Positions 36,836-51,900 of a stretch of 64,000 nucleotides of DNA are shown piece after piece. Within the stretch, counting starts at the first letter, position 1. The number at the start of each line of letters is the position of its first letter. The notes beneath the pieces are model-generated. The model saw nothing but the letters and a program-made list of their open reading frames with translations, was not told where the DNA came from and made no database searches. The DNA is from Pagrus major (Eukaryota > Chordata > Actinopteri > Spariformes > Sparidae), in the NCBI RefSeq assembly GCF_040436345.1, contig NC_133223.1:15128113-15192112 (forward strand), written 5' to 3'. Made by a program: the position numbers and the translations under genes.

Positions 36836-39800
36836 TTAGGCCTCCTTTGTGCTGCTCTTCATCTTCTCAACGGTTTCCTGTATTTACACAAAGAAAAACA
36901 GAAAAATGACATTTAGTGTATCATTTAACACAATGAGTAATTAATGATGTGGGTACATATTTGAATAAGCATCTATACGCTTATTTTTCTCTCTTAAACG
37001 CACAGTATGTAATTTCTATCGGCGTCACAATCAAGAGCTCGACACCAATGTACTGAACAAAGACGTAGTGATGATGATGATATTGTGAAGCAGTGTGGGA
37101 TCATGGGAACTGTTGTTTTCATTGTTATACAACGACCATTGCTGATAGAAATCTATCTGACGTGACTCAAAATGTTTCGCGGACAAGGTAATGCTTTAAC
37201 GTTTATTCACATTACGTTTAGTCATGCTCGCTGACTATCTTGCTCACTCTGCTGTGTCATCTGGTGTTTCTGTGGAATTTGTAGCAACTAGAGGGAATAA
37301 AGGGGATATGATGCCATTGTCAGGCGACCAAATGAAGGTCTAGTCATTTTTAGACAATTTGAAGTGGAGATGTTACATATTGTACCTTTAACATTTTTGG
37401 AAGTACGCATATCACTGTCAAAACAACACTGTATTTTGAAGTAAGGTCGTCGTGACTGAAATGAGTGTACAGCTGGTTACACCAAACTTGTACCCACAGA
37501 GCCACATTTGTTTACAGTGGCATTATAAGCTGCCCTTCTGGAGTATATGACCTTGCTGACTCAGCCATGGCCTCAAGCCAGAGCTCTCGTTCTACCTTGT
37601 GAGCCTCGCGCTCTCACACACACATAAGCAGCATTCCATTATGTCCTCAGTGAGCTGACAGTAACACCAAATCCCTTTTTTAGACATTTTTGTCGCCAAG
37701 TGTTTCCATCAATGTTAAGTAAGTAGGTACGTCACCAGTGTAGCATTGAAGTCCTATAATAAACTGGACAAAAATCAAAATCGATGCAGCAGACCAGAGA
37801 TAATGTCTTTTTTTTTTTTTTTTTTTTTTTCTCCACACATTCTTCCTCCTTGTCAAAATCTGGTGCCTGCATTACACACAATGCAACTCAACAGCCATCA
37901 GCTCAGTCTGATGCAATCTACTGTACGGGGGGGGGGAGAGACCTACAACATGGAAAAGTGCAATGGAACAGCGATCCAACTGGGAAAGATCCACGAAGCC
38001 TGACTTGACCGACATTAATACGACATCACAGCAGTTGCCGGCGCACATAGTGAACAATAACCTTTTATCTTTTGATCACGTTCGTGAAACCTGCTGTAAC
38101 AACTTTGGAGCTGCCGTTTTCATTTCCATTTAGTTAATTTGTGCTGGAAACAAGTCCTGTGAGCATGTTGCGCAAGCCTACTCCTCCTGTCACTTTTTAA
38201 GTGCCCTAATCTGTTATATCATCTGCTGTGTTGATTGTAAAGTTCACAGACTTGCCATTCATTCATTCAAACAATCATTTGCAGCATCCATGTTTTCCCG
38301 AGCAGATACACTTGGGCACATTGAAATTGGAAATAGGGAATACAGACTTCCGATTTTTTTTTCTTTAGCCCCAACTGATGCTGACTCAATTGACATTACT
38401 TTATCAATTTATCCAGCTTTGCAAAGCTCCCTTTGGAGCCACAACAGACTTTATAAAACTATTTTTTTTCACATATGCAGGAGACCTGTAAACAGATTTT
38501 GTGTAAAATTGGTGTTCCCCTTTAACACAGCTGGATAATGCTGGCTTTCTTCATTCCAGCAGTGTATAGTCAGCTGGTTGATATTCACTCTTAGGAATAA
38601 CTACAGTAACTATATAACTTTTTATAACTATCTTCCACAGTAAATCATGACGGCATCCCTACCCATCAACAGCTTCTAATAAAAAGTAAAATGTTGGAGA
38701 TCATTTAGCTCTTTTTTTTCTCTGCCATCTGCCCTCTGTTTTATACCCGTGCCCATTTCATAGTTTTATCGATCTAATTTAGAAAACATTTCTTTATTTC
38801 ACAGCTTTTGATTTACTGTTCCACTTTTCAAGCCAGGCGTCATAAAACCGCTGATACGCCGGCTCGCTGAGCTGTGTTGGGTTGGTACACAGTCACATAA
38901 AAATTTACACCTACCAATTCCTCTGTGAATTGTTTTGTGCTGGCTGAGCAGTTTGATTCCAAATGCTCTTAGTCCAGAAACACATTGTGAGTAATCAAGG
39001 TTATATCGTACAGGAATCTCAGAGCAAGCACTTGGGTTACGGCTCATGTCAGTGAAAGTTCATGGCCCTTATAACCAAGTGGAAGCCTATGAGGATAGGG
39101 CAACAATGGCGCTTTGACAAACACTTTGTCCACGTCTTGATATGAGTCATTTCATTACATTTTTCTGTTGTTTACAGGGGTTTCTCCGATTGCAAAGACA
39201 GACCTGGTGCTTGTTGAGCTCAGCCACACGGAGGTTCCACTCCTCCTCAGTCATCTCTGCCCCGGCGTCTGTTGACTCATCCACAGCTGCTGTTTTATCT
39301 GGACAGGTAAAATAATAGCCAAAAATGTTCACAAGGCATTTGTGAGTTAATTAAGATGATTAAAAGAATAAATAGCATATAGATCATCTCCGCGACGTTA
39401 ACTTACCAGTGCAAGTCATAGCAGTGCACACCCAGTTGCCACATGCACACACACAGCGGTTACACTCGACCTGGGTCTCTGCTCCATCCTCATATGTCTC
39501 ATCCTCCAAGGCACATTCTGCAGAAAAGACGCACGACAAACTTTTTCAGCCAAGAGCGCAGATAATATACTGCAGCAGAACGATAATAGAAGCAGCATTG
39601 CACTGTAATCAATTCATGTCAGCATTTCAAAATGCCACATAATTCATCCAGTATCTTAATTTTAAAGTCACATGCCTTTGGCTAGTTTCAGCTCACTAAT
39701 GAAAAGTCAGCAAAATTTGCCAACACCCACGCTGTGCAGAACTTGTGAAGCATGTGTGTTGGACGTTAAAATAAATAAATAAATTTGAGACATTTTTAAA

Positions 39801-39857
39801 AACTTTCAAGATGCGTGACATACACTGGGCATGCTTTGTGTATTTGTGTAAATTCCA

Positions 39858-39905
<48 letters not shown>

Positions 39906-42900
39906 CCTTGAGTCTAGTAAAGGCAGGGTTCACTGCTCCAGAGTGAATGTTATTTTTCTCTCTGCTTCCTGTGAACTTTATCCCAGTTATATATCAACGC
40001 CAGATGACTGAGCAGACTGAAGTGACCCCCACAAAAAAAAACAGCAGCAATCTGAAGCTCATTTCCACAGTTGGCTGTGTGTCAGGACTGTCTGACTAAG
40101 CTCATTTCAATGCATCCGTATACTATCAGTGTCACATTACATATACAAACTATTCCTTTAAGCTCACTCTTCTCTGGTGGATTGAAGCCAGGCTTCAGGC
40201 AGTTGAGGAACTCATCAAAGCTCAGCTTCCAGTCGGCGTTCTCATCAGAGAGCTCGATGAGGGCATCGACACACAGGCTCCTGGGAAGCACAAACATACA
40301 TGCAAACACAGAATAAATATTAGCTGCTGTATGCAGTGACAACAGAGAAAACAAGCACACAGACGAAATGATAATTAGTTTAGAGGGTCTAATTCCATAG
40401 AGCACAGTTGTTTATGCCAGTGCGGGCTCCCACTGGAAGCCTTCAGAAAAGTTTGCACTGGCTAGATAAGGTTCGATGACTTTTCCGTGCACCTTAAAAT
40501 AGCACAGTGGCACACAGATATGGATCTGCATGTGCAAGCATTGCCACAGAAGCAAATAGAAGACTACAAATTTGGAGGGTGAAAGAATTAAAAAGAACTC
40601 AAATACTTATAAGCATACAAAACCACAAAAACACTGACCTGAGCAGCTTGTTGCTCTCCTGGTCTACGTAGGACTGCAGCTCCACAACCGACTCATTCTG
40701 CTGGATGAATTTGAGCAGCTCTGAGGAGTCCAGCTGAGCATCACCGTTGTCATACGACTGCAGGAACAGGGACAACAATCAATTTGTGAAAATACAGAAT
40801 TACTCTGAAAGAAATCATTGGTGTTTTTTTAAACTGGTTGGTCTGGGCTGACAGTGAATTTGCAGCCACAACCACAAATATTACCAAGAGAGCACTGTTT
40901 GCCATGAAAGAACACTATGTCAATAAGTGATTTCAATTTGACACGAGCACATCGAGTACCTGCTCTACTTACAGCGTGTACTCATGTTGTAATATTTTTG
41001 AAATGGGGTTGGAGGAGAAATGGGTGTAAGAGCATGAAAAATCTATTCACGCAAGTTTAGGCACTCGTGTTAATACGAATGCTCACACTGAATTAATCAG
41101 AGCTGCTTGTCAACTTACACGCTCTGTAATGCTGTCTCTTTCAAGGGCTTTTGAAATAGTTTGGCGGTAATGGTGGTGGACTTGTCAGATGACTAAAGAG
41201 CCATTAAATGACCGTGTGGTGTGTTTGTGGAAGACAGTTGAACTGAAAACATTCATGAGAGGATAAATAAAGTATGTGCTGGGCAAGGCCAGAGAAATAA
41301 ATACTGCTGTTTAAACAAGTCTTCTGCTTTAATGCCGTTCAAGGCAGGGGTCCGGAGATCCTCATTAAACTGAATTATGACCATCAGCTGACACGCTTGA
41401 AAGATCTGTCACATGAATAATTAGGCACAGTCTGAGGCGGCTTTAAGGATCAGGGTGGTTAGAGGAGGCCCACACGGATAAATAAACCAGAGTATTCTGT
41501 ACAGAGAATGGTGTGGGAGCGATAGCGTGCATTAATAGAGAACCAGGTCCATTTCTGTCTTCTATGGAAAGAAGCCCACCTTGAAGTACTTGAGCAGGAT
41601 GTCTGAGAAGTTGGATCCCTTGACAAACCAGCCGTCTGGGACGACCTCAGTCTGCAGCCACTGGATCACGCGACTCCTCAGCTCGTTGCGGTCAGCAGCG
41701 TAGCACACCACTGCAGGGGCGGGAACATTTCCAAGGGTCAACAGCATTAATTAATAATCTATCTCTCTATCTTGCAAGCTATTTCACAACTGATACCTGT
41801 CCTTTTGTGAATGCATACGTCAGTATTACCATGTTCATTATGTCCTTTCCATTCGACCATAAAATACAGTTAACTGCACAGACATAATAGATCTCAATCC
41901 CAGACCTAGCTTAACCCATCTGTGAACCATGGACTAATTCAAAAAATTGCTCTGAATTTAAACGATTTAAAGTCATATTGGTAACATTTTTATGTGGAAA
42001 AATCGTTTAAAAAAATCTTTTTCCTTACAAAAATTATCTTGATTCATCACCAATAATTTTAAAATGCTTGTCAGGTCCAAAATGATTGTTTTGTTTATCT
42101 CTGTAAGAATTCTGATGGTTGGTTCCAGCTTCTAACAGGCTTTGTGAGCCAATTGTATGACGCCGTTGGTATCATGTAGTATGTGTGTTTAGTCAGCATC
42201 AAGAGTCTTAGTTTTAGTCATAGTTGCCAGTTTGTGTAAAAAAGACGTAAAAATGGCTGAGTTCTACAGAACGCGCCCAGCGTACTGTACTGGCCAAACC
42301 TTAGCTAGCTAGCATTGTTAACAAGCATTAGCAGCATTAGCTAGTTCCACAAAGTGGCAACCACTTGAGGGGACAGATGATTACAACAACAGCGGTGTTG
42401 TGATGTGAACGCAATGGTAGAGGGGAGATGGAAAGCCACATTTAGTGGCTGAATGTTATCAATAACACCTTTATTATTATATAATTAACATCAATGGAGT
42501 TTTTTCTTATGGCAGTAAAATTATGAACACTTTAAGTCCTCAAAACATAAATTCATAAATACAGTTTAAATGAAAAACATCAAAGCCTGCACACACACAC
42601 ACATGCACACAAACTCACCTGGGCTGGCAGCAGCCTGCTCTGATTTCTTCTCTAAAGATTAAAGAAGAGAGAAAGCATTGGAACATTTGAGGCCAAAAAA
42701 AAGAAAAATCAATTGCACAGCACTGACTTGATTGAGATTGATGGAAATGAACCTGGCTGTCACTCAACACTTGGGCAAAGGTCTGTCAAGAAGAAGGTGT
42801 GATATAACCACTTTCTGTGTCTACCTTTCCTGCCACAGCTCTGATCAATGTCCAGCTGAGCGGGGACACAAAGAGCGCGACATCACCGAGTGTGAGCAGT

Positions 42901-45900
42901 GAAAGTTCACTCAAGATAAGATGCTAATATTAGATGCATTAATAGATAAGTCAAGGCCATCAACTCGGTCACCTCGCGTATCAGCTCCATGGGCTTGTTC
43001 AGAGATCACCTGCTAATCAGCTCAATTAGCTATATGAGGATTATCAGCACTTGAACCAGGTGACACCAGTTTGTCAAGGTGAGCCAAACGATGCTTTTTG
43101 AACCCCTATGTTACACCTCCAAATTTAGGGAGTTTTTAAGATGCTCAATCTTATACTTAACAAAGTGTGGTCTGAGGAAAAATGGTTGAGGGTCAGTAGA
43201 AAGTCTTGTTGATTTCATTGAGTTCTATACAGTTAACTAATATCATTTCTTTTCTTAAAAGAAAAAGAGAGCACTGGTTTTGGATCGGGCTCAATATTGG
43301 CAGACGCCCTGAGTTAAGGTATCGGAATCAGTATCAGGAGAGAAAAACTTGGATCGCTGCATCCCTCCTTAGCAACACCCACATATGCTCACCAATAAAG
43401 TGTTGTGGTCTATTGTGTCTGTGTTGCTGCTGCACTGAATCACACAGTTTCAGTAAGCAATCAGAATCAGACAGCAGTAGCATAACAAGGGTGAAGGCTA
43501 TTTTTAACCTCATCCTGCCAAAGTTTTTCAGAGACACAGTAACCACAGAGAGTTTCGCAAGTCTTCAACTTAGCTAGGATCACAGTGTAAACATGTTAAA
43601 AATTTCCAGGGAGGGAAACGAGAAGTTGTTAAAGTTCAATTTGTGGTCAGATTGTGACATCCTGTGTTGCTGCTGCTCGTACCCTGGCAGTGTCCATCGT
43701 GGGCCACCTGGATCTTCAAGCCAGTCAGACAGGCATCCCTGTGGAGCTCACAGTGGTTCCTGTAGGTCTTACCATTGCTGCCACACACTGACCTCTTGTG
43801 GGGCTTACAGCTCTGAAAAGAGAGGAAGAAAAAAACATGACTATGAGGTGAAAGCTAGGGGGTAAATTTCTACACAGAAGTCGTTTTTTATTTACATTCC
43901 TACTTCTTCTTTCGTCCCTGCGGAGCCGACACTCACCTCTATACACAGACAGCTGGGCTCCCCCTTCTCGTTCACGGCACACTCTCTGCCGGCCCCACAG
44001 AACACGTTGGCACACACTTTGCTCTTGCTCTGCTGCTCCTGAAAGAAAGGAGACACGTTGTTGGCACTTCGGTATACTCTCAGAGTCTACAGGTTTCACA
44101 CACATGGCGGCGCTGTTCCCTTATTAACAGGCCCATTCGAATGCGCTGCGAAGGCGGGGATTCTACATTCACATTAAACCACGTTTAATCACACTCGATC
44201 GTCTTTCACGAGCCCCAGAGAGACGGCTTCCTCTTCACTATGAGAATCTCTCCCCGGATGACATCCAAACAAAGCCGCTCTGATTTTGCACCTTTGTTCG
44301 TTGGTAAAGCAACTTATCACAAAAACATCTTCACAGATTTCAAAGGAGTTTAGTTGAAAGTTGGGCCAAGGGCAAAGGATTAATGACTGGCCTAGTTTGT
44401 GTTTCCATTTGAAGTTGTTTTTCTCTTCCAACGCCTGAACTGTGAAATACAAAATTACTTTTCTGTCATCACCTTTTCCACCACCACTATGTAACATTTG
44501 GAGAAGAAATTCAAATTCAGAAATGTAACATTTATAATATCAATGAGGTTATAATACAAACTCAGAAATATTTATCTTTTCCATCACTGAATAAACAAGC
44601 TGTTCTCAGAGGAAAATGAGATCCGCAGAACACTGTTTGTTTATATTTGGTGGACCCTGCCACCTTTCTAGCTTCAAAGTAAAACAGTATGAAATTGTGT
44701 TGTCCTTCAAGGTCAGTTTTTTGTTTTATTCATTCATGAAAACAAAGAGAGTTTGTTTATTTAGTTTGTTTAGGCATAAAAAAATCAGCCAATCAAGATC
44801 TTTCTCTTCTTCCCCAAAACTACATAGTGCACCTTTAACATGTCTGGATAACTCAGAATACAGCTGTAAGTGTGGCCTAAACCGCTTCATGAACGCACCA
44901 GATTTCAATTTCACATCAACTCTGAGCCATCCTGCAAAGTCTGATGACGCCCCTCTAGGTGGCGCTACCTCACCAACATGATAAACAACTCTGTGGTCAC
45001 GATTCTGACCCATCATTTTTCACATTTCATCCTCCTGCAAAGTCCTTAAACTCTTGGGCGTGACTCTGACATTCTCCTAAAACTATTGCTCCAACCTCTA
45101 AGTCAGCAGGATCACTGTGTGTTTATCTTTCGGATCTGGATCAAGATGCAGTTTTTCAACATTTCTGTCGTTAAAATCACAAATTCAGACAAGTATGCTT
45201 CCAAATCGCTGCTCTTCAACACACCTATTTCATGTTCTCGTGTCTACACTGTGATCGAGGTCTCTGTAGACCCACTTACGTTTGCTAGTGGTTGCCATGC
45301 CAACGATGGCCATACTCAGCTGGAGAAGTGACAGCTGACCACACTCCACTTAGAAAGGAATGTAAATGGTGAAGCTAATGCCTCTAACGTCCATTAAACA
45401 AGGCAGTGCTCCAGATTACAACAGCTGTGGTGTTTACAACAGCGTTATCGGTGTGTGTGAGTGCTAAGGGAACACAGGATGAAGTCAGAGCCGCACAGGC
45501 GAGCAGGATAGGACTTTACTGGATGCCAACCAAACTGTAAGCTCAAAAATCCGCCTTCATTAAAATCAAATGTTTCTATCGTTTCTGTGTCAGTTCAACT
45601 TTCTTTTCTAGCAGATTCAGTCAGTCTCATTTTCTCTTGTTGACACTTTCATGCCTTTGTTTCTTTATCTTTTGTTTGTTTGTTAAAGGAGATTGCCGGT
45701 TTTGAGGCTTGCCAAAAAAAAAAAAAAAAAAGAAAGAAAAAAAAGATGAGTGCACTGGAGCTACAAACCAACCAATCACAGGATGCCAAGCGGAGCTCCG
45801 AGAGCTGCTTTATGACCCTCATTACCTCCTCCTTTCCCTATCTGTGTGTCTGTGTGTGTGTATACAGGGTGTTTCCACATCTGGAGTCTGAGCTGTGTTT

Positions 45901-48900
45901 TCCTTTGGGCCCATTCCCATGCTCTGAGAAATCTTTTCTCCTCCCTGCCTCTCTAGACTCCCCTCCTCCTCCATAAGCTGCTGTTTCCTGTAAGACCGAG
46001 ACAGAAAGTTGGCCTTCTTGCGAATGAGCGCACGTGAGCTGGCTCCCAAGCTCCTGCGCGTGTGTTTGTGAGTACAGGTTCTGGTATGTAGGTTAAAACG
46101 AAGCAGGATTCTTGCGACCGAACTCTCATAAGCTCACTAATGATAGAATATAACAAGATGGATGCGGGGAGGTGGGGGGGTGGGGGGTGGGCAGTCACAT
46201 GCGTGCATCGCAGTGGTGCAGCTTTTAACCTCAAAGCGGTGAGAGCAGAGGGATTGTAGGGTTTTGGTTCATTTCTATGCACGATTAAAAACACACACAC
46301 ACACACACTTGCACTCCAAAGTTGAGGTCATGGAAAATCTTCAAAGCGATCCCTGTGGCTTTGAGCATGTTGGACAATTCAGTTTGTTAGACACAGTTGG
46401 GCTAGGAGCCTGTTGAAACCTGTAGAAACCTTCAGTGAGAACATGAATAATGGATGGGCTGCTTAAATGAAACTGGTATAAACATAGAGCTCTGTCTGTC
46501 CACCTCTTCTCTCAGAGCACAACCAGCAGAGGATTCCTGACATTTAGCTAATGAACACAGAGGCACAGGGCTGTTTTTTTTTTTTTTCTCTTCTCCAGCT
46601 GATTCAAGTGGATTGTTGCTATGGTGAGAGCATGTGCAGGCTCCTGTTGTGGCGAGATCACAGAAGTGTCAATCAAGAGAGGCAAGTGGAACCAAGCCCC
46701 ATAATGAGATCACAGCAGAGCCTGTTGTTCAGATTTTATGATTGACGTAGAGGGAAAATGGACGAAGCCACTGTAATGTCACCCAAACAACCTTCAACAA
46801 ACCAGGGTAGTGACGCTGCCTCGATGTGGTCATAAATAATGTCTGCATGTAGCCTTCATGGAGTGAGCAGACATGTCCCATTACATGCACAATGGGTCAT
46901 TTACATTTACGTTCAGGTCCTGGTTTTGAGTTTTAATTTTTAACCTGGTTTTGATCTTAATTCAGGATATGATGTTTGCATGGAACCTAGAGAAAACTGG
47001 TTCTTAATGCTCATGTATACATTTAAATCCAGCTTTATCCAGGTTTGTGGTTATCTAACTTTGCACTCTTTCCTCTCATTCCTAGAGCTAGACCAATCAT
47101 TTGGCAAAGCTGATATATTTGCAGATATTAGCTATTAAATCTTTGCTACTGGTGTAGACGTATATGTTGGCTAGTAAGTAGGGGTTGGCGGTCTCGTCGA
47201 AAATTATATCAAGATCTCAAGACCACGATCTAAATTGTGAAAAGCTTAATGTAGAGACAGACATAAAATAGCCAATGAATTTCTCCATTTGCACCATTGT
47301 GATAAAGATGGCTCCTCACCCGCCATACCATGGGCTATAACTCCTGTGGCATTGTTAGAGTGCTGCAGGATTCAGTCCTGGAAATCAGTTAGCACTTTTG
47401 TACCTCCGGTTCCCTTGTCTCAAAGTCAATGGGCTTTTTGAATGGGTTTTTCTTTAGATGCCTGAAATAAGGTTTGCCGTCAAGACAAGCTTAACATAAT
47501 TAAGCTTTTTGCTCATAAAATACGTCAGTAATTATCCCACATGTGAGGTAAAAACATAAATTGCAGTTGCTAACAAGTGGCTAAATGAGACTACAGAGGC
47601 TGTTCGGGGACATTAAACATCATCACGCCGAACACGAGACTCGTCTACTCACTAGTCCGTCTTTACAGGTGGACTTCTGTTACAAACTGTTCTAACTCAG
47701 CTGGTGGTAATGTTAGCTTTCACTTCTGCTAATTTCATTTATGCTTCAAAAATCATGAAAAAAAATCCCAATTTGCAGTTTAACAAGAGGTTATGTGCCG
47801 CACTATTTCACGGCAGGAGCAGTGACTTCCTGGAGTCTCTGCTGGTCGCCTGGTGACCTCACAGTGATGTCAAACTTCGTCAAAAGTGTTAATTTGTTTC
47901 TAAAATGTTTTAGAGGAGTTGGTAGGTAGATTTTGTTAGATTTTGACAGAGCCAGACCAGCTGTTTCCCCCGCTTTTAGTCTAAATGCTAAGCTAAGCTA
48001 ACTTCGTTAATACTATACAGTCATTAGTGGTATCGAGCCTCTCATCTTACTCTTGGCAAGAAGTTGTATAAGTAAAAAAAACTCACCTCAAAGCAGTTTT
48101 ATGCCATGATGTTTACATGCCCAAAACAAAATCGGGATTCTGACTGGCACACTTGAGTGCATGTAAATACACTCATTAACCAAATCACTATCAGCGCAGA
48201 CATTAAATGTACAAATGGACTCGGCACAAACAAAAACAAACACACCCACTGTGGGTGTCCTACTTAAATGATATCAATTTTTCATTGCAGCAGACAAACA
48301 CTGCCTCATTTTCCTTCTCTCCCGTTTAAAAACAATCACTGGAGCCGGAGCGCTGATAAGTGACTGGTGAATCACAACTGACTAAACAGAGCCCCGTCAT
48401 ACAGTACTGCCTCAAGCATAAAACTGACTGTATATACACAATTCGCAGTTCATTTTTCCTCGACTCCAGCCCTCTTTGTCTTCCATTTTTTTCCTTTTTG
48501 TCAGGAGGTTAAATCATATAAAGGTTTTCAGGAGATTAAGAGATTTAACTGATATTTCTTAAAGCCCTCAGTGCGTAATTTTCATCTTCAAGTCTGGTGT
48601 ACTTTCATTTCTGCTCTGCTGTAATTCTCTCTGTCTTTTGTCTTATTCCCGGTGCCATGCCCTTTTACGGGCTGCAAAAGACATGCCAGTGAGCCGAGAC
48701 CAGCTATGCAGAGCTTGATGGAAGTCAGAGGAGGAAGGATGAGAGGAGGAAGCTGTGCAGGGAGTCTGACTATTAAAAAACAGGTAGATGGTGAAGATAC
48801 AAGACGAGATGCTGTGCTGTGAAGTCAATTTCTCCCCTGCTACGTGTTGAATGGCTCCATGCTGAGGCAGAGAGGAGTTAAAGGGCAATGTATTTCTCGC

Positions 48901-51900
48901 TTCACATGTGAAAAAGTCTCTTTCAATTTCCACTGCCGGTGAGGACGCAGGCGGTACGAAAACAACACAGCTAAATCTGCACCCACTAACACATGAAAGA
49001 CACATTAAGACCGTCTCTGTGCATGCCTTTCTGCATCTGTCGATACGCACAGCAGTATGAGTAATGGATCCTATCCGCCTTCGGCTGCATGTTTTGCGCA
49101 TACGTGTTTTCAGTGTATGTGTGTGTGTGTATCTCGGTGATGCTCCATTGATCTAGGAGGCCAATCGATGCTTCTCTCCTGTGCGTGTCACTTTACAGCC
49201 ACCGTGAATCCTATTCCCACAATGCACCCTGCCCCCTCATTAGCATAGAAAACATTGATTCAGGGACTGTAAACACCCTGTCCTGGATATGCCGACAGTG
49301 ACAAACAGCATAATGGAAGTTACTTGAAAAAAATGTATGTGTTAATTGCTGAATTTAACCTTTCCGTTAATGATTTAAACAACGATATCAGTTGAATCAG
49401 CACTATCTGTTCATTGGGCACGCAGAGCTCCATTTAATGCAGTCCAATACGACAAGCCGGCATTAAATCCTTTTGGTATTGAGCTTTTCTTGAGAGATTC
49501 AGTGCTATGCTCATTGTAGAGGTTGTGCTTTATGGTGCTGTTGAATCGTTCCGCATTTCAAAACAGTGAAATGTTATTCCGCACGTGTTACATCAGCATG
49601 ATGAGCTCAATAAGGATGTAAGGATTTGATGTTGGATTTATAGGATGTCTCTAGATTTATCGCGTAAACGGCCACCTCAGTGTCATTTCCCTCCTTGCCC
49701 CGAGGTAAGTCTGATGAATGTTTTTATGAGAAAAATATTATTCTGTTTGACAACTTGAAATATGAAAAAAAAATTATCTCTGAAGGGTACAAGTAATGAT
49801 GTTTCTGCTCCTTTTGGTCACCAGTATACATTTCTTTATTAAAAAAAAGGCTTGGTTTTATTCTCAGACCCGATCTTCCCTCAGATTTGTTTGTCACAGC
49901 AAAAACTGTAACAAAAAAAATCTGATTAAAAACAACACTCTGAATGGATGCAGCTAATCGTGTTTTAATTTACTGGAAAAATGATGACTATTGAATCGAG
50001 AAAAACAAAAAGGGTAATGGAGTACGAGAATTAAAAACTGATGTTTTACTTGGCAACACACCCCCCACCCCAGGAATCATAGTTATTCATCAAAGAAATT
50101 ATATCTCAGAACACATTAGGGAGCTTTAACAATGACGCTGACATGAACAGACGAGGCAGTGAAGTCGAGGAAGGCATTTAAGCTCCCAGCTGTGTCCTGA
50201 AGGCATCAATCTGTCTCCATTTAGAGACTTTTTAGCCATCTTTTATAATCAGCAACACCTAAAAATACAATTTTAAGAATAAACATTTCTTACATATGGT
50301 TGTCTTTTCAACTACTGGGACATGATGTACATATGAAGGCATTAAAGGAACAGTTAGACATTTTAGAGGACAGACGTAAAGACTGTGGGGCCAGTTTCCT
50401 CTCCTAACTCTCGGCGAAAACGCTCATGAACGTGTTTCCCAAATGTTTGGACAATTCTTTTGCGTTGTGTGCAGTTTTTGCATGTTGTACATGTAAAAAC
50501 ACACAGTAACCGTTATTTCTAAGGAGTTACGTGTTAGAAATGTCACGTTACTAAAAGCAGAACACCAATATTGGTTTCTTACCTACTGTTACTCCATTCC
50601 CTACACCGTGTACTTCTCTGCAGAGAATCTCAGACTGACAGATGGACGGACAAATGTGCGCACAGCAAGGCAACTTCACCCTCGCAACCTCATAATGCAA
50701 CCCTGCTTTTCCAAGCTTGTTTCTAATTACAACGAGGTAAAATCACAGAGAAGGAAAAGAGGTGAAGGTGAGGGATGTAGACAAGAGACAGAATCAGGAG
50801 GCAGGGGGTTACATTCCTGAGCTATGTTGTGCCTCAGCTGGGGTCCGACAGAGTTCGTCTTGAGCCAAAATCTCCTCAGTATTTAGGTCAGAGAGGTGCC
50901 CCTGCTCTCCCCCTCTCCAGCATTTCCCTCTCTCCCTCTGTGTTGTCTCTCCAGCTCTGGATTGTCCAAAGCTCGTCAGCTTTCATGAAATGTGGGCTCA
51001 CCGCCAGAAGCAGAAGAGGACAGGGAGGACTCAAATTGAACAGCTCGTCTCCTTCTGTCCACAAAGACCTCCCTCTCGCGTCTCTTTCCCTCGAACCAGG
51101 CCTTACCGGAGGAGAAGTGGAGCACAGCCAAAGAAGAACCACTCTTACTCCGCACACTGAACACTAACTATGAACCAGTTTCCTCCTTTAAGGAATTTAT
51201 TTCACAAGGGGCGAAACATAACAGACCATCATCGGCTCCAGCTTTGAATCATCACAGAAGGCTGTAGCATTTGCCCTCAATAATTAAAGTGTCTCTATTC
51301 TTTTCTTCTCTCTGGATCTATTCAGCTGTATCTTCATACATATCAAATCAGGTTCAGTCTCATTTCTTCTCGCCTCTCGAGATTAGCCATACAGTAAAGT
51401 CTCCACTGAGAAACACACATCAAATCACTAAAATTACATGCTTCCTGTGAGCTGAGATGCCTGGTTAGTTCATGGGTTGATATGAGAATGAGTTGATAGT
51501 GGAACTGGCAGGATGTGTCCTTGGAATAACGAGGCCAAAGTAAGACTAATTTGAGCGCGTTATAAAGATAAGAGCTCTACGGGTGGTCTCGAACGCTCTC
51601 TGAGGGGCCAGGTCTGAGATTAAAACCTGCAGAAACAAAAAGGGACCCTCGCTATGGACCAGTTTAATCGGATCTGCCTGTTATTCCTCGCTCTGCTCTT
51701 GTTTCTTATTCAGTGTGAAAGGAATGCACCAACGGACAGGATGATGTCACCCCGGTCTGAAGCCTCTTATTTTACACCCACAAGGCCCTGTTGTTCAAGA
51801 GCTGAAATGCAACAACAACACCCTGGAAGAAACAAGAAGAAGAGGGAAGAAACAAAAACAAGAAGGATAGACAGAAAGAGCCAGAATGAAAGGAAGGAGG

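Noticed and set aside
43206-43577. 123-codon plus frame
   Set aside because: It runs through a hAT-like fragment in fstl1 intron 3.
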